64,000 nucleotides of DNA, taken from Carnobacterium divergens. GTDB taxonomy: Bacteria > Bacillota > Bacilli > Lactobacillales > Carnobacteriaceae. The stretch covers positions 2,036,965 through 2,100,964 of the forward strand of contig NZ_LT992558.1 of assembly GCF_900258435.1 (NCBI RefSeq), in the 5' to 3' direction. Shown here in pieces: positions 1 through 8,463 of this stretch (position 1 is the stretch's first letter; each line of letters starts with the position of its first letter). Under the pieces are notes generated by a model that saw only the letters and a program-made list of their open reading frames with translations, was not told the origin of the DNA and did not search any database. The position numbers and the translations under genes were made by a program.

Positions 1-300
1 GAACCCTTTTTCATTGTTTCCCGCACCATCGTTGCTTCCGCCTAAAATCTTCATCCCTTCAATAATGTGGATGTTTTTCCCTTCGAAGTTCGCATCTCGA
101 ATCAAAAAAGCTGCACTTGCTAAACTCCCGATTCCTCCACCTATCAAATATACTTGTTGGTCGCCATAATAACGTGCTTCAATTTCTTCATCAATCCCTT
201 TGTTTTTTTCTAATTTTAGCTGATTTAACTTTTTTACTCCGTACATACTTCCAATAGCGGTTGCTCCTGCTGCTAACAATCCCAGTTGTTTCTTATTCAT
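1..300 (-). CDS. ohyA: oleate hydratase, N-terminal 100 residues (cut by window edge)
   Basis: FAD-dependent fatty-acid double-bond hydratase (formerly myosin-cross-reactive antigen), which adds water to unsaturated fatty acids such as oleate. The ATG at 300 follows a good AGGAGG site. The 100 visible codons are open to the window edge and the rest lies outside. Residues 1-20 form a short hydrophobic stretch (LGLLAAGATAIG) that may anchor the protein. From about residue 50 comes the dinucleotide-binding motif YLIGGGIGSLASAAFLIRD, then the family-typical GKNIHIIE and GGSNDGAG. The GGSNDG form with an N-terminal extension suggests the longer hydratase subfamily rather than the classical GGSLDG type. 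A TetR gene lies upstream on the same strand, and a palindrome covers the promoter, so repression relieved by fatty acid is a reasonable guess. Confidence 0.86.
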   Translation of the reverse strand, partial: MNKKQLGLLAAGATAIGSMYGVKKLNQLKLEKNKGIDEEIEARYYGDQQVYLIGGGIGSLASAAFLIRDANFEGKNIHIIEGMKILGGSNDGAGNNEKGF

Positions 301-312
301 CACACATTCCTC

Positions 313-347
313 CTATTGACTTTCATACGGTTAGTATAGTCCAATAG
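313..347. promoter_or_regulatory. candidate operator over the oleate hydratase promoter
   Basis: An imperfect palindrome with outer arms CTATTG (313-318) and CAATAG (342-347) and inner arms ATAC (325-328) and GTAT (334-337). On the minus strand a TATACT -10-like hexamer lies inside it, just upstream of the ribosome binding site. Its size and position fit a TetR-family operator. The neighbouring TetR protein is the obvious but unproven ligand. Confidence 0.4.
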
Positions 348-366
348 AAAACGCTTCACCTTAAAC

Positions 367-411
367 AAAAAAAACAATCTGTCGTATTTATGGACAAAAT
401 ACACAGATTGT
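367..411 (-). terminator. terminator of the TetR gene
   Basis: Nine-base arms at 374-382 and 403-411 (ACAATCTGT / ACAGATTGT) followed by a T-run on the minus strand. It separates the TetR gene from the oleate hydratase gene, so the latter needs its own promoter. Confidence 0.75.
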
Positions 412-418
412 CTAAATC

Positions 419-985
419 TTAATTTTCAATTTCACAATAAAGTTGGTAGGCTAATTTTTCAGTATCTTTTGCCAACCGGGCAAAACTGGCCGCTAGTTCT
501 TTTGCATCTTCTTTAAATCCTGCGGCAATCCACGCAATTAACATCCCACCACATCCGTAGGAAAAGAACGTCGCATAGAAAAGTCGGTCTGTTTGACTCA
601 CACGTTGTTCATTGTCCAAACGATTAAATAATTCTAAAAAAAGATCACAGGTAATGGTTGAAAATTGATTCGCTAATAAAGCAGATTCATCTTGCACGGT
701 ATTGCGATAGAAGGCTGCATTGGTTTGCATTTCTTGAAGCATCTTTAGCACGTGATCATGCCAATTTTCTAAGGTCACATCGTCTTTCAAATAATGAATC
801 GCTGTTTGTTGATATGTCCAATTCAATAAATCAAATTTATCTGAAAAATGATAATAAAAAGTTTGGCGATTTAAGCCACAAAGTTTTGTAATATCCGAAA
901 TAGTAATTTTTTCAAAACGCTTATAACGGCATAATTCTATTAGGGATTTAGATAAAACTTGTTTTGTCATAACCGATTCCGTCAT
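419..985 (-). CDS. TetR/AcrR family transcriptional regulator (DhaS-like)
   Basis: A 188-residue one-component regulator. Residues about 10-55 form the TetR DNA-binding domain; the recognition region ITISDITKLCGLNRQTFYYHF is typical of the DhaS/TetR_C_8 type, in which the C-terminal half binds the effector. The ATG at 985 has AGGGAG about nine bases upstream; an internal ATG at 970 is possible. The nearest target is the oleate hydratase gene, which begins 119 bp downstream past a terminator and has a palindrome in its promoter. The ligand cannot be read from the sequence, but a fatty acid is suggested by context. The family is secure; the target is inferred. Confidence 0.85.
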   Translation of the reverse strand: MTESVMTKQVLSKSLIELCRYKRFEKITISDITKLCGLNRQTFYYHFSDKFDLLNWTYQQTAIHYLKDDVTLENWHDHVLKMLQEMQTNAAFYRNTVQDESALLANQFSTITCDLFLELFNRLDNEQRVSQTDRLFYATFFSYGCGGMLIAWIAAGFKEDAKELAASFARLAKDTEKLAYQLYCEIEN

Positions 986-1061
986 GGTTGAACGCTCCCT
1001 TTGATGATTTAATTGTCTGTATCATAGCATGTTTAAAATGGATTAGGAAATAATGTAAATA

Positions 1062-1101
1062 AACAGCCAACTGATTTTGATCATAAAATCAGTTGGCTGT
1101 T
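1062..1101 (-). terminator. terminator of the PBP2B gene
   Basis: A perfect 17-bp inverted repeat (1062-1078 and 1085-1101) with a six-base loop lies just after the stop codon. The following minus-strand bases are T-rich, not a pure T-run. Confidence 0.75.
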
Positions 1102-1107
1102 AGTTGC

Positions 1108-3162
1108 TTACTTGTCTTTTCCTTCAAAATAAGCGTCGAATACTTCTCGAGCTGTATTTATATTGACTTTTGAATTTGTATTGTAAGGTAGGTAAGGTAC
1201 GACAACAGCAATCGCAATTTCTGGATCATCTGATGGTGCGTAGCCAACTAATGTTAAGTTGAAGACTGAGGCTCCTTTTGAGGCTTCCAGTGGACCATCA
1301 TAAAAGGCTTCTGCTGTTCCTGTTTTAGCAGAGATGCTATATGGTGCGCTAGCTAATAATTTACCTGTTCCGTTTAAATTACCACCGTGCACTACATTAT
1401 ACATTCCCGTTTGAACGCGTTTCATTTCTTCGGTTCCTACATTTACAGTGTTTAATATTTTGGGTTGAATTTCTGTTTGAATAGCACCGATATTGCCGTT
1501 CTCATCTGTCCCACGTATTTCTTTTACTACATGTGGTGCAATACGGCTTCCGCCATTTGCAATCGTTGAAATGTATTGGTTTAGTTGAAGAGGTGTATAG
1601 GTGTCAAATTGCCCAAAAGCGAAATCGAGTGCAAGCCCAGGATTGCTTGTTGGACCAGGATAACCAAGTGCCTCTCCTGGCAAATCAATTCCTGTGGGAA
1701 CGCCTAAACCAAATTGTGCGTAATACCCTCTTAGTTTAGTAAAGACTTTGTCTTTGTCAATGTCTAATGTTCCTTCAGGAGTGTAATTATTTTGACCTCC
1801 CATTCGCATGGCTAGTTGCATCATGTATGAGTTTGATGATACTTCTAGAGCCGTCTCATCATTCATTGAAATAGCTCCGCCACGGTTAAACCATGAACTT
1901 TTAGCAGGTGTATTTTTAAATTTCAATGGGCGATCGACCATTACATTGTTATCAAGTGAAATCACTTTATCCATGTAACCAGCTAGTACAGTCGCACCTT
2001 TTACAGAAGACCCCATTGTATACTGTGTATTCATAGCACCTAAAGCATCGTCTTCGATTTCATTTGTTTCATAGTTATACTTTTGACCCGTCATGCCTAG
2101 CAATTCTCCAGTTTTTGGATTGGTTGCCACCACATACATCCGATCCACGAGTCCACTTCGAATAGACGCTAATTGATTTTTAGTAATCTCTTCCAATTTC
2201 TTTTGGAAATCAATGTCGATAGTTAAAACTAAATTATCCCCTTTGGCCCCTTCGTATTTCGTTGCTGTATCGATGATATCGCCACTATTGTTGGTTTTTG
2301 TTTCAGATTTCGATTTTGAACCACTTAATACTTCTTCGTATTGTTTTTCTAAATAACTATTCCCAACACGGTCATTTCGTGCATAGCCTTTTGCAAGCAT
2401 CGCACTGGCTTGGTCGCTTGGCAACCCGATTTTTTCAGTTGTCACGCTTCCCAAAACACTTCGCAACATATCTCCTTGAGGATAAATGCGGTCCCAATCC
2501 GTTGACGTATCAACGCCTGGTAAGTTCATTAAGTTTTCACTGATTTCAGCGATTTCTTCATCGGTTACGTCTTTACTTTTGATGTAGGTCGTTGTCAATG
2601 CGTACGCACCATTCATTTTTTTGAAAATAGCCGCTACTTGACGTTCTGCTTCATCAAATTGAATTTCTTCTGGTGTGATTTTTGATAGTTGAACATCATA
2701 CAACTCGCCACCCTTTAATTGCGCTTCTTTTTTGGATAAACGATCGTTTAATTTTTTCTCATTTGTTGCTGCAAAATAATCTTTTAAATCACGTTCTTTT
2801 AGTTCAGAGGTGTCCATGGTAATGTAATTGGCAAGATTTTTAGCAATTTTAGCCATATCTGCACCGCTCACTTGCGCGCCTCTTGTATAGGTGATTGCTT
2901 GTAGGGGTTTATTTCCTACTAATTGACGATTTTGACTGTCGTAAATCATTCCACGAGGAACCGTTCCTGTTGCTGTTGTTGTTTCAGTTCGTTTTACTTG
3001 CGTTTCAAACTCTTCTCCACGTACTATTTGTAAATAGCCTAGTCTTAATATTAATGAGGCAAATAATAAAAACACGACAAAAAATAACAAATTTAGTCGG
3101 AAAGGAATGTGGGATTTATTTTTTTTCTTTTTATTGATCTTTTTCTTTTGATTAATAATCAC
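1108..3162 (-). CDS. pbp2b: class B penicillin-binding protein PBP2B, peptidoglycan transpeptidase
   Basis: Monofunctional transpeptidase that cross-links septal or side-wall peptidoglycan. I place the start at the GTG at 3162, seven bases after AGGAAGG; the frame stays open to an ATG at 3228 that lacks a good site. From GTG the protein has 684 residues: a basic cytoplasmic tail, one membrane anchor (about 22-42), a PBP dimerisation region containing GTVPRGMIYD, then the transpeptidase domain with active-site Ser in SSVK (about 385-388), SSN (442-444) and KTGT (613-616). No PASTA repeats follow, which argues against the divisome PBP2x type and for an elongasome PBP2b. The gene is single, ends in a strong hairpin, and is divergent from the YfhO gene. 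Confidence 0.9.
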   Translation of the reverse strand: MIINQKKKINKKKKNKSHIPFRLNLLFFVVFLLFASLILRLGYLQIVRGEEFETQVKRTETTTATGTVPRGMIYDSQNRQLVGNKPLQAITYTRGAQVSGADMAKIAKNLANYITMDTSELKERDLKDYFAATNEKKLNDRLSKKEAQLKGGELYDVQLSKITPEEIQFDEAERQVAAIFKKMNGAYALTTTYIKSKDVTDEEIAEISENLMNLPGVDTSTDWDRIYPQGDMLRSVLGSVTTEKIGLPSDQASAMLAKGYARNDRVGNSYLEKQYEEVLSGSKSKSETKTNNSGDIIDTATKYEGAKGDNLVLTIDIDFQKKLEEITKNQLASIRSGLVDRMYVVATNPKTGELLGMTGQKYNYETNEIEDDALGAMNTQYTMGSSVKGATVLAGYMDKVISLDNNVMVDRPLKFKNTPAKSSWFNRGGAISMNDETALEVSSNSYMMQLAMRMGGQNNYTPEGTLDIDKDKVFTKLRGYYAQFGLGVPTGIDLPGEALGYPGPTSNPGLALDFAFGQFDTYTPLQLNQYISTIANGGSRIAPHVVKEIRGTDENGNIGAIQTEIQPKILNTVNVGTEEMKRVQTGMYNVVHGGNLNGTGKLLASAPYSISAKTGTAEAFYDGPLEASKGASVFNLTLVGYAPSDDPEIAIAVVVPYLPYNTNSKVNINTAREVFDAYFEGKDK

Positions 3163-3356
3163 TTGTACACCTTCCTGTTGTAAGATTACACTTCTATTAT
3201 TGTAACAAACTTGAACAAGTTTAACCAATTAATAAGTAAATTTTTAATTAATTTCCTACTATATATATGCTATTCTATTACAAGAACCCTTTTTTAGTAA
3301 TAGAAACCATCGATTCTTTATAAAAAATTAGAAATTGTTACTGGAGTGATTTGCGA

Positions 3357-6104
3357 ATGACTGTCTTTTTAAAAAAATTTTTACACACTAATTGGTCCCT
3401 TATTTTAGCAGGCGGCGTTCCTTGTTTAATTTTATTTTTAATTTATTTAGCGCAAGGCGTTTTCCCATTTGGAGATAGTTCTTTATTGACGGTTGATTTA
3501 GGTCAACAATATGTTGATTTTTATACCTATTATCGCAATACATTGTTAGGAGATCCAACAAGTTTCTTTTATTCTTTTTCAAAAGCGATTGGAGGCGATA
3601 TGCTTGGTCTCTGGGCTTATTATTTAACAAGTCCGTTTAATTTAATCCTGTTGCTATTCCCCGCTCGTTTGATTACGTTAGGGATTACCGTCCTTACTTT
3701 AACTAAAATCAGTTTAGCTGGACTTAGTTTTGGGATTTTGTTAAAGAAAGCTTTTAATGGAAAGGGATTTTATCTTGCAACTTTTTCAACTTCTTATGCC
3801 TTGATGGGCTATACGATTGTCAACCAATTAAACATTATGTGGTTAGATGGATTAATTTTCTTGCCGCTGGTTATTTTAGGTATTGAAAAATTGGTTTTTG
3901 AAAAGCGCGGACTTTTTTATACAGTATTTTTAGCTCTCCTGTTAATTGCTAATTATTATATTGCTTATATGATTTGCTTGTTCAGTATTTTGTATTTTAT
4001 CTTCCGTTTAACGGCTATCCAATTTCCATCAAAAACGACGGTGAAAGAGAAAGTGATTTTTTTAAGTAAACAATTGGCTCGATTTAGTTGGCATTCTTTA
4101 TTAGGAGGCGGATTAGCTAGTATCCTACTTGTACCAACATTTCATGCTTTGTTAGATAGCAAGGCCAGTTATAGTGACTTTTCTTTTGAATGGAAATTTG
4201 CTTTTCCAATTCAAGAAATGATTTCAAAATTATACATTGGTGCCTTTAATTTTGACCAAATGCCTGATGGGTATCCCAATTTATTTATTGGTAGTTTGGC
4301 CTTGATTTGTTTTATTTCCTTTCTGTTTAGTCGTGCCTTTCCGATTCGAGAGCGTTTGATGGCTTTCTTAATTGTTCTTTTTTTAGTCGTTTCAATGGAC
4401 TTAAAAGCTTTTAATATCGTTTGGCATGGTTTTCAATATCCAATTTGGTATCCCTATCGTTTTTCTTTTGTATTATGTTTTTTTATGATTTTAAATGGGT
4501 ATCGCGCCTTTATCAAATTAGAACGTCTTTCAATTCCCGGTATGTTACTCGTTGTAGTCAGCACAACCGCGGCTGCTTTTTATATGCTTAAGCATCCTTT
4601 TGATTTTGTTTATCATGAACAGATTATTTTAACGTCTTTATTTATTGCCATCGTGACGTTCTTATTGATTGTAAAACCTAAGTATACTCTTTGGCTACCG
4701 TTTCTTTTATTTTTAGTAAGTGCAGTCGAAATGGGCATCAATGCGCAATTGGATTTATCTAGATTGAGTTATGTTTCCAATAGTGAATTTTTAGAATATC
4801 GAAGGGAGTTTGCTCCTGTTATCGATCATATTAAAGAAAAAGATGACGGATTCTACCGAGTTGAAAAAACGTTTTTACGTTCTAAAAATGATAGCTTTCA
4901 ATTTGATTATCCAAGTGTCACTCACTTTAGTTCGACCTTTGAAAAGGAAGTACCTACATTATTTGGTCATTTAGGATTTCCAGTTGGAAATGGCTTTATT
5001 GCCTATTCTAATGCTACCTTAGCAACAGATGCTCTATTTGGAATCAAATACTATGTAGCAGAAAACAATGGGTTATATGAAAAAAGTCAGGATGATTTAG
5101 TTGATCCAGCCACGGGGCAAACACCCCTTGCTAAAAATAAATTAACTGAGTTAACACAAAAAAATAATCCGACAAACTTAACACAATTGCAATTGACTAT
5201 CATGGCCACGAAACCCGATTTAAGAAGCTACACCAAATTAACGAATACAGACAGAATGACCACCTTTAAAAATCAAAATGCCCTATCTATCGCCTATGGT
5301 GTCGATAAAGATATTTTAAAAGTGAAAGAACTGACGAATCAGCCAGTTCAGTTACAAGAAACTATTTTAAAGGCACTCAGTCCAAATGAAAAAAAACGTT
5401 ATTTCACACCCATTGCGTTTAATAGTACCGTTTATCAAAACATTACGCCTAACAATCAGTATCCAAATCCTACGTTCTTTAAACAAATTGCCAATAATAA
5501 AGCGTCGGTTGATTTCCAGTTCACCCCTCAAACCAATGATGCGTATTACCTAACTTTAGGGCCCAGTGTTAAAGAAGAAGATGCTGCTTTTTATCTAAAT
5601 GGAAAAAAATTATCACAATATAAAACCTATCGCGATACATTGATATTAAATATTGCGAATCAACAAAAAGGGCAAACTATCACAATTACAGTTGAACTAA
5701 AAAAAGAAAGTCTCTGGTTAGAGCAGTTCCAATTGTATCATTTTGATACAAACGCCTTTGACAAGGTTGTAACGAATTTAAAGCAAAATGAATTAAACAT
5801 TGAAAAATTTGGCAACACTTATTTTAAAGGGACAGCCACCATTACAGATGAAAATAAGATTTTAATGACGACTATCCCTTACAGCAAAGGCTGGCGTATT
5901 TCAATTGATGGAAAAAAAGTTCCGACAACAAAAGTTCTAAACAGTTTACTTGCAGCTCCTATTGCAAAAGGAACTCACAACATAGAAATTTCTTATCAAA
6001 CACCTTATTTTAAAATTGGTTTGTTTATTTCTTTCATCTCACTTATTCTACTTGTGTTAACAAATTGGCTCTTTCATAGAGGAAAGCGCCATAAGCATTT
6101 TTAA
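3357..6104 (+). CDS. YfhO family polytopic membrane protein
   Basis: Large membrane protein of about 915 residues. The ATG at 3357 sits eight bases after GGAGTG; a TTG two codons earlier lies too close to that site. The first roughly 480 residues hold about a dozen membrane segments, starting with the family-typical region PFGDSSLLTVDLGQQYVDFY; a large extracytoplasmic domain follows to about residue 880, then one last membrane helix and a basic tail (HRGKRHKHF). In Bacillus and Listeria, YfhO-type proteins take part in glycosylation of lipoteichoic acid, acting with a cytoplasmic glycosyltransferase and a flippase; none of those partners is adjacent here. A pentapeptide-repeat gene follows after 17 bp and is probably co-transcribed. 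The exact sugar and acceptor are unknown. Confidence 0.85.
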   Translation: MTVFLKKFLHTNWSLILAGGVPCLILFLIYLAQGVFPFGDSSLLTVDLGQQYVDFYTYYRNTLLGDPTSFFYSFSKAIGGDMLGLWAYYLTSPFNLILLLFPARLITLGITVLTLTKISLAGLSFGILLKKAFNGKGFYLATFSTSYALMGYTIVNQLNIMWLDGLIFLPLVILGIEKLVFEKRGLFYTVFLALLLIANYYIAYMICLFSILYFIFRLTAIQFPSKTTVKEKVIFLSKQLARFSWHSLLGGGLASILLVPTFHALLDSKASYSDFSFEWKFAFPIQEMISKLYIGAFNFDQMPDGYPNLFIGSLALICFISFLFSRAFPIRERLMAFLIVLFLVVSMDLKAFNIVWHGFQYPIWYPYRFSFVLCFFMILNGYRAFIKLERLSIPGMLLVVVSTTAAAFYMLKHPFDFVYHEQIILTSLFIAIVTFLLIVKPKYTLWLPFLLFLVSAVEMGINAQLDLSRLSYVSNSEFLEYRREFAPVIDHIKEKDDGFYRVEKTFLRSKNDSFQFDYPSVTHFSSTFEKEVPTLFGHLGFPVGNGFIAYSNATLATDALFGIKYYVAENNGLYEKSQDDLVDPATGQTPLAKNKLTELTQKNNPTNLTQLQLTIMATKPDLRSYTKLTNTDRMTTFKNQNALSIAYGVDKDILKVKELTNQPVQLQETILKALSPNEKKRYFTPIAFNSTVYQNITPNNQYPNPTFFKQIANNKASVDFQFTPQTNDAYYLTLGPSVKEEDAAFYLNGKKLSQYKTYRDTLILNIANQQKGQTITITVELKKESLWLEQFQLYHFDTNAFDKVVTNLKQNELNIEKFGNTYFKGTATITDENKILMTTIPYSKGWRISIDGKKVPTTKVLNSLLAAPIAKGTHNIEISYQTPYFKIGLFISFISLILLVLTNWLFHRGKRHKHF

Positions 6105-6121
6105 TTTTAAAGGAGCCTTTT

Positions 6122-6757
6122 ATGAAAATACAAAAAATAGAATCACCCCGCTTTCCAATTGATCTAAAAGAAGAAACATTTGAATGGATTGAAGATGAGG
6201 CTTTTTATGAAAATTGCCTCTTTAAAAATTGTACTTTGACAGGCAGAGATCTTGAAAAGGTCTGTTTTCAATCTGTTCAGTTTGTGAATGTGACCTTTAG
6301 TGACTGCCATTTTCATCAACTTGAATTGCTAGATGTGACCTTTAGCAAGTGCAATTTAAGCAATACTGAAATGATTGGGGGCATTTTACATCGGTGTTCT
6401 TTTCTTGATTCTAAAATTGTCGGCGTTAATTTTGCTGAGTCTTCTATTTTAGATACCACTTTTAAAGAATGCCAGGCAAATTACAGTTCTTTTAGTTATG
6501 CCTCTTTAAAACGAGTCTCGTTTACTGAGATGCCTTTGATTGAAAGTGATTTTTTTAATATTAAATGGTTGCACTTAACGTTTAATGCTTGTGATTTAAC
6601 AGGAGTGAATTTGATGCAGACGAATTTAAAAGGATTAAACTTAAGCACCTCTTCTTTTGAAAAAATCAACCTTTCTATTGAATTGCTTCGAGGTTGTAGG
6701 ATTAATCCAGAGCAATCGATTGTTATCGCTGGCGCTTTAGGGTGTATAGTAGAATAA
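6122..6757 (+). CDS. pentapeptide-repeat protein
   Basis: A 211-residue protein whose residues about 25-190 are tandem A(D/N)LXX-like pentapeptides (for example CNLSNTEMIGG, NFAESSIL, CDLTGVNLMQTNLKGLNL), predicting a right-handed beta-helix. It ends in GCRINPEQSIVIAGALG, a C-terminal cap seen in many Firmicute members. Its length equals that of enterococcal Qnr-type proteins, which protect DNA gyrase from quinolones by mimicking DNA, but I cannot show that this one does so; many pentapeptide proteins have no known target. It has an AAAGGAG site, lies 17 bp after yfhO, and shares a two-way terminator with sodA. Confidence 0.82.
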   Translation: MKIQKIESPRFPIDLKEETFEWIEDEAFYENCLFKNCTLTGRDLEKVCFQSVQFVNVTFSDCHFHQLELLDVTFSKCNLSNTEMIGGILHRCSFLDSKIVGVNFAESSILDTTFKECQANYSSFSYASLKRVSFTEMPLIESDFFNIKWLHLTFNACDLTGVNLMQTNLKGLNLSTSSFEKINLSIELLRGCRINPEQSIVIAGALGCIVE

Positions 6758-6805
6758 CAAAAAAAGACCCTTTGCTTTTAAAAAAGCAAAGGGTCTTTTT
6801 TTGTT
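6757..6805. terminator. two-way terminator between the pentapeptide gene and sodA
   Basis: A nearly perfect inverted repeat with core GACCCTTTGC / GCAAAGGGTC, flanked by A-runs on the left and T-runs on the right, so it can end transcription arriving from either side. Confidence 0.9.
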
Positions 6806-6806
6806 A

Positions 6807-7415
6807 TTATTTAGCTGCTGCGTAACGTTTTGCAACTTCATCCCAGTTTACAATGTTCCAGAATGCTTTAATATATTCAGGACGAACATTTTTGTAGTTT
6901 AGGTAGTAAGCATGTTCCCATACATCTAATCCTAAAATGGGTGTTTTGCCTTCTGATAATGGTGAGTCTTGATTTGGAGTTGAGATGATTGATAATTTTC
7001 CGCCATCTAATACTAACCAAGCCCAGCCAGAACCAAAACGAGTTGTTGCTGCTGCTGCGAATTCTTCTTTGAATTTATCAAAGCTACCAAAAGTAGCATC
7101 AATTGCTTCTTTAACTTCGCCAGTTGGAACACCACCAGCGTTTGGAGCCAAGATTTCCCAGAAGAAAGTATGGTTTACATGTCCACCACCATTGTTTCTT
7201 ACGGCTGTGCGAATATCTTCAGGAATTGCATCTAAATTGCTCACTAATTCTTCTACAGTTTTGCTTCCTAATTCAGGATGTTTTTCAATCGCTGCATTTA
7301 AATTTGTTACGTAGGTATTGTGATGCTTGTCATGATGTAAGTGCATTGTTTCTTCATCGATATAAGGCGTTAATGCATCGTATGCATATGGTAATTCAGG
7401 TAATTGATAAGTCAT
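6807..7415 (-). CDS. sodA: manganese superoxide dismutase
   Basis: Converts superoxide to oxygen and hydrogen peroxide in the cytoplasm. The 202-residue length is standard for the Fe/Mn family. Metal ligands are His27 (HLHHDKHH), His82 (VNHTFFW), Asp164 and His168 (DVWEHAYY). Glycine in GGGHVNH and Gln149 in NQDSPL are the pattern expected of the manganese rather than the iron type. It is transcribed alone from a promoter at about 7475-7503 and ends at a shared terminator. The high-affinity Mn importer encoded at 16-20 kb is its natural metal supplier, although no shared operator is evident. Confidence 0.96.
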   Translation of the reverse strand: MTYQLPELPYAYDALTPYIDEETMHLHHDKHHNTYVTNLNAAIEKHPELGSKTVEELVSNLDAIPEDIRTAVRNNGGGHVNHTFFWEILAPNAGGVPTGEVKEAIDATFGSFDKFKEEFAAAATTRFGSGWAWLVLDGGKLSIISTPNQDSPLSEGKTPILGLDVWEHAYYLNYKNVRPEYIKAFWNIVNWDEVAKRYAAAK

Positions 7416-7474
7416 GTTGTAGGTCCCCCAATAAATTTATTTTTGTATGTAATCCTTTTGACGACTACATTTCT

Positions 7475-7503
7475 ACTCTACCACCTCTCGATTCAAATTT
7501 CAA
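7475..7503 (-). promoter_or_regulatory. sodA promoter
   Basis: On the minus strand TTGAAA (7498-7503) and TAGAGT (7475-7480) are separated by exactly 17 bases, giving a leader of about 55 nt before the ATG. Confidence 0.55.
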
Positions 7504-7567
7504 AGTATCTGCTTACAAAAAATTTCTTTTTTTAATTTATGAACACTTTATGAACGTTCACTGGCTA

Positions 7568-7596
7568 TTGAGTTTCTTTAGTGAAACGTTTAAAAT
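7568..7596 (+). promoter_or_regulatory. promoter of the DUF1189 gene
   Basis: TTGAGT (7568-7573), a 17-base spacer and TAAAAT (7591-7596). The perfect 10-bp palindrome TGAACGTTCA (7551-7560) lies just upstream of the -35. Confidence 0.6.
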
Positions 7597-7662
7597 AGAG
7601 AGGATGATTTGTTTTAGTTTCGTTGATACTTTTCATACAAAATAAAAAAAGGAGTGATTCCA

Positions 7663-8421
7663 ATTCAAGTTATAACATTATTTATTGCTTCTTTAACCAA
7701 ACCTGAGAAATTAAGTGAGGCGGTATCGTTAAAAAAAAGCAAAGTCTTTTTGTATTTAGTATTTCTTGCTTTAATCACAGCTATCCCATCCATTATTCAA
7801 GGAGTTAACGTCTTGAATGATTTTCAAAAAGTTTCGACTAAAATTCCTGAGTTTAAAATTGAAGAAGGTGTTTTAAAAACTAAGGACACTGAAAAAAGCT
7901 TTATTTATCAAACCAATTCGTTAATTTTTACTTTTGATCCAAATGGTGAACAAAGTGAAAAAGATGTGGATCAACATGCGATTGGTTCGGTTTCTAGTTT
8001 TGCTTTGTTAAAAGACCGATTCTATTTTAAGAGTGCCGTCAATTCTTACACTTTTAAGTACAGCGAATTAGCAGGCTTAAAAAACAGTGATTATGGCGAT
8101 TTAATGGGTGTTTTTTCAATGCTACACGGTTTTATTATTGGGTTTACAATCTTTATGCTCCTTGTAGCTGCGATTATAGAAACGTTGATTAATACTTTAC
8201 TGTATACGATTTTTGCGAATCTGCTTTGTTTATTAGCTAGAAGAACGATGACTTTTGCTGCCAATTGGTCGATTGCTTTGTTTGCTTCGACTCTCCCAAC
8301 TCTCTTTTTTGCTTTCTTAAATAGCTTTGGGTTGTATCCACCGTTTCAAACGCAAATCGGATTGATTGTAACCTTGTTCTTTTATTACTATGCAATTAAG
8401 TCCATTCCAAAAAACAGTTAA
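7663..8421 (+). CDS. DUF1189 family membrane protein, possible ATT start
   Basis: Integral membrane protein of about 252 residues with the DUF1189 layout: a short N-terminus (LFIASLTKPEKL), one membrane helix near residue 30, an extracytoplasmic domain of about 110 residues, and three further helices in the last 100 residues, probably ending on the cytoplasmic side. Function unknown; the family is common in Firmicutes. The start is odd. No ATG or TTG lies between the upstream in-frame stop at 7624 and the conserved region; a GTG at 7654 overlaps the strong Shine-Dalgarno sequence AAAAGGAG, while an ATT at 7663 lies at ideal spacing (eight bases). I chose ATT; an annotator may prefer GTG at 7654. 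It has its own promoter and a two-way terminator. Confidence 0.8.
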   Translation: MQVITLFIASLTKPEKLSEAVSLKKSKVFLYLVFLALITAIPSIIQGVNVLNDFQKVSTKIPEFKIEEGVLKTKDTEKSFIYQTNSLIFTFDPNGEQSEKDVDQHAIGSVSSFALLKDRFYFKSAVNSYTFKYSELAGLKNSDYGDLMGVFSMLHGFIIGFTIFMLLVAAIIETLINTLLYTIFANLLCLLARRTMTFAANWSIALFASTLPTLFFAFLNSFGLYPPFQTQIGLIVTLFFYYYAIKSIPKNS

Positions 8422-8458
8422 AAAAAACTCCTTATCTTAATTGATAGGGAGTTTTTTT
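8421..8458. terminator. two-way terminator between the DUF1189 gene and cshB
   Basis: Arms ACTCCTTATC and GATAGGGAGT with A-run and T-run flanks, between two converging genes. Confidence 0.85.
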
Positions 8459-8463
8459 AACTA

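Noticed and set aside
3275-3310. CTATTAC/GTAATAG inverted repeat between the PBP2B and YfhO genes
   Set aside because: Short AT-rich arms with a long loop; such repeats are expected by chance in this base composition.
7124-7645. A 173-codon plus-strand open frame over the sodA start and promoter
   Set aside because: It is antisense to sodA, has no ribosome binding site and reads as low-complexity sequence; sodA explains the region.
7604-7645. A 13-codon leader peptide before the DUF1189 gene
   Set aside because: The ATG lies at the predicted transcription start, leaving no ribosome binding site; only a leaderless message would permit it.
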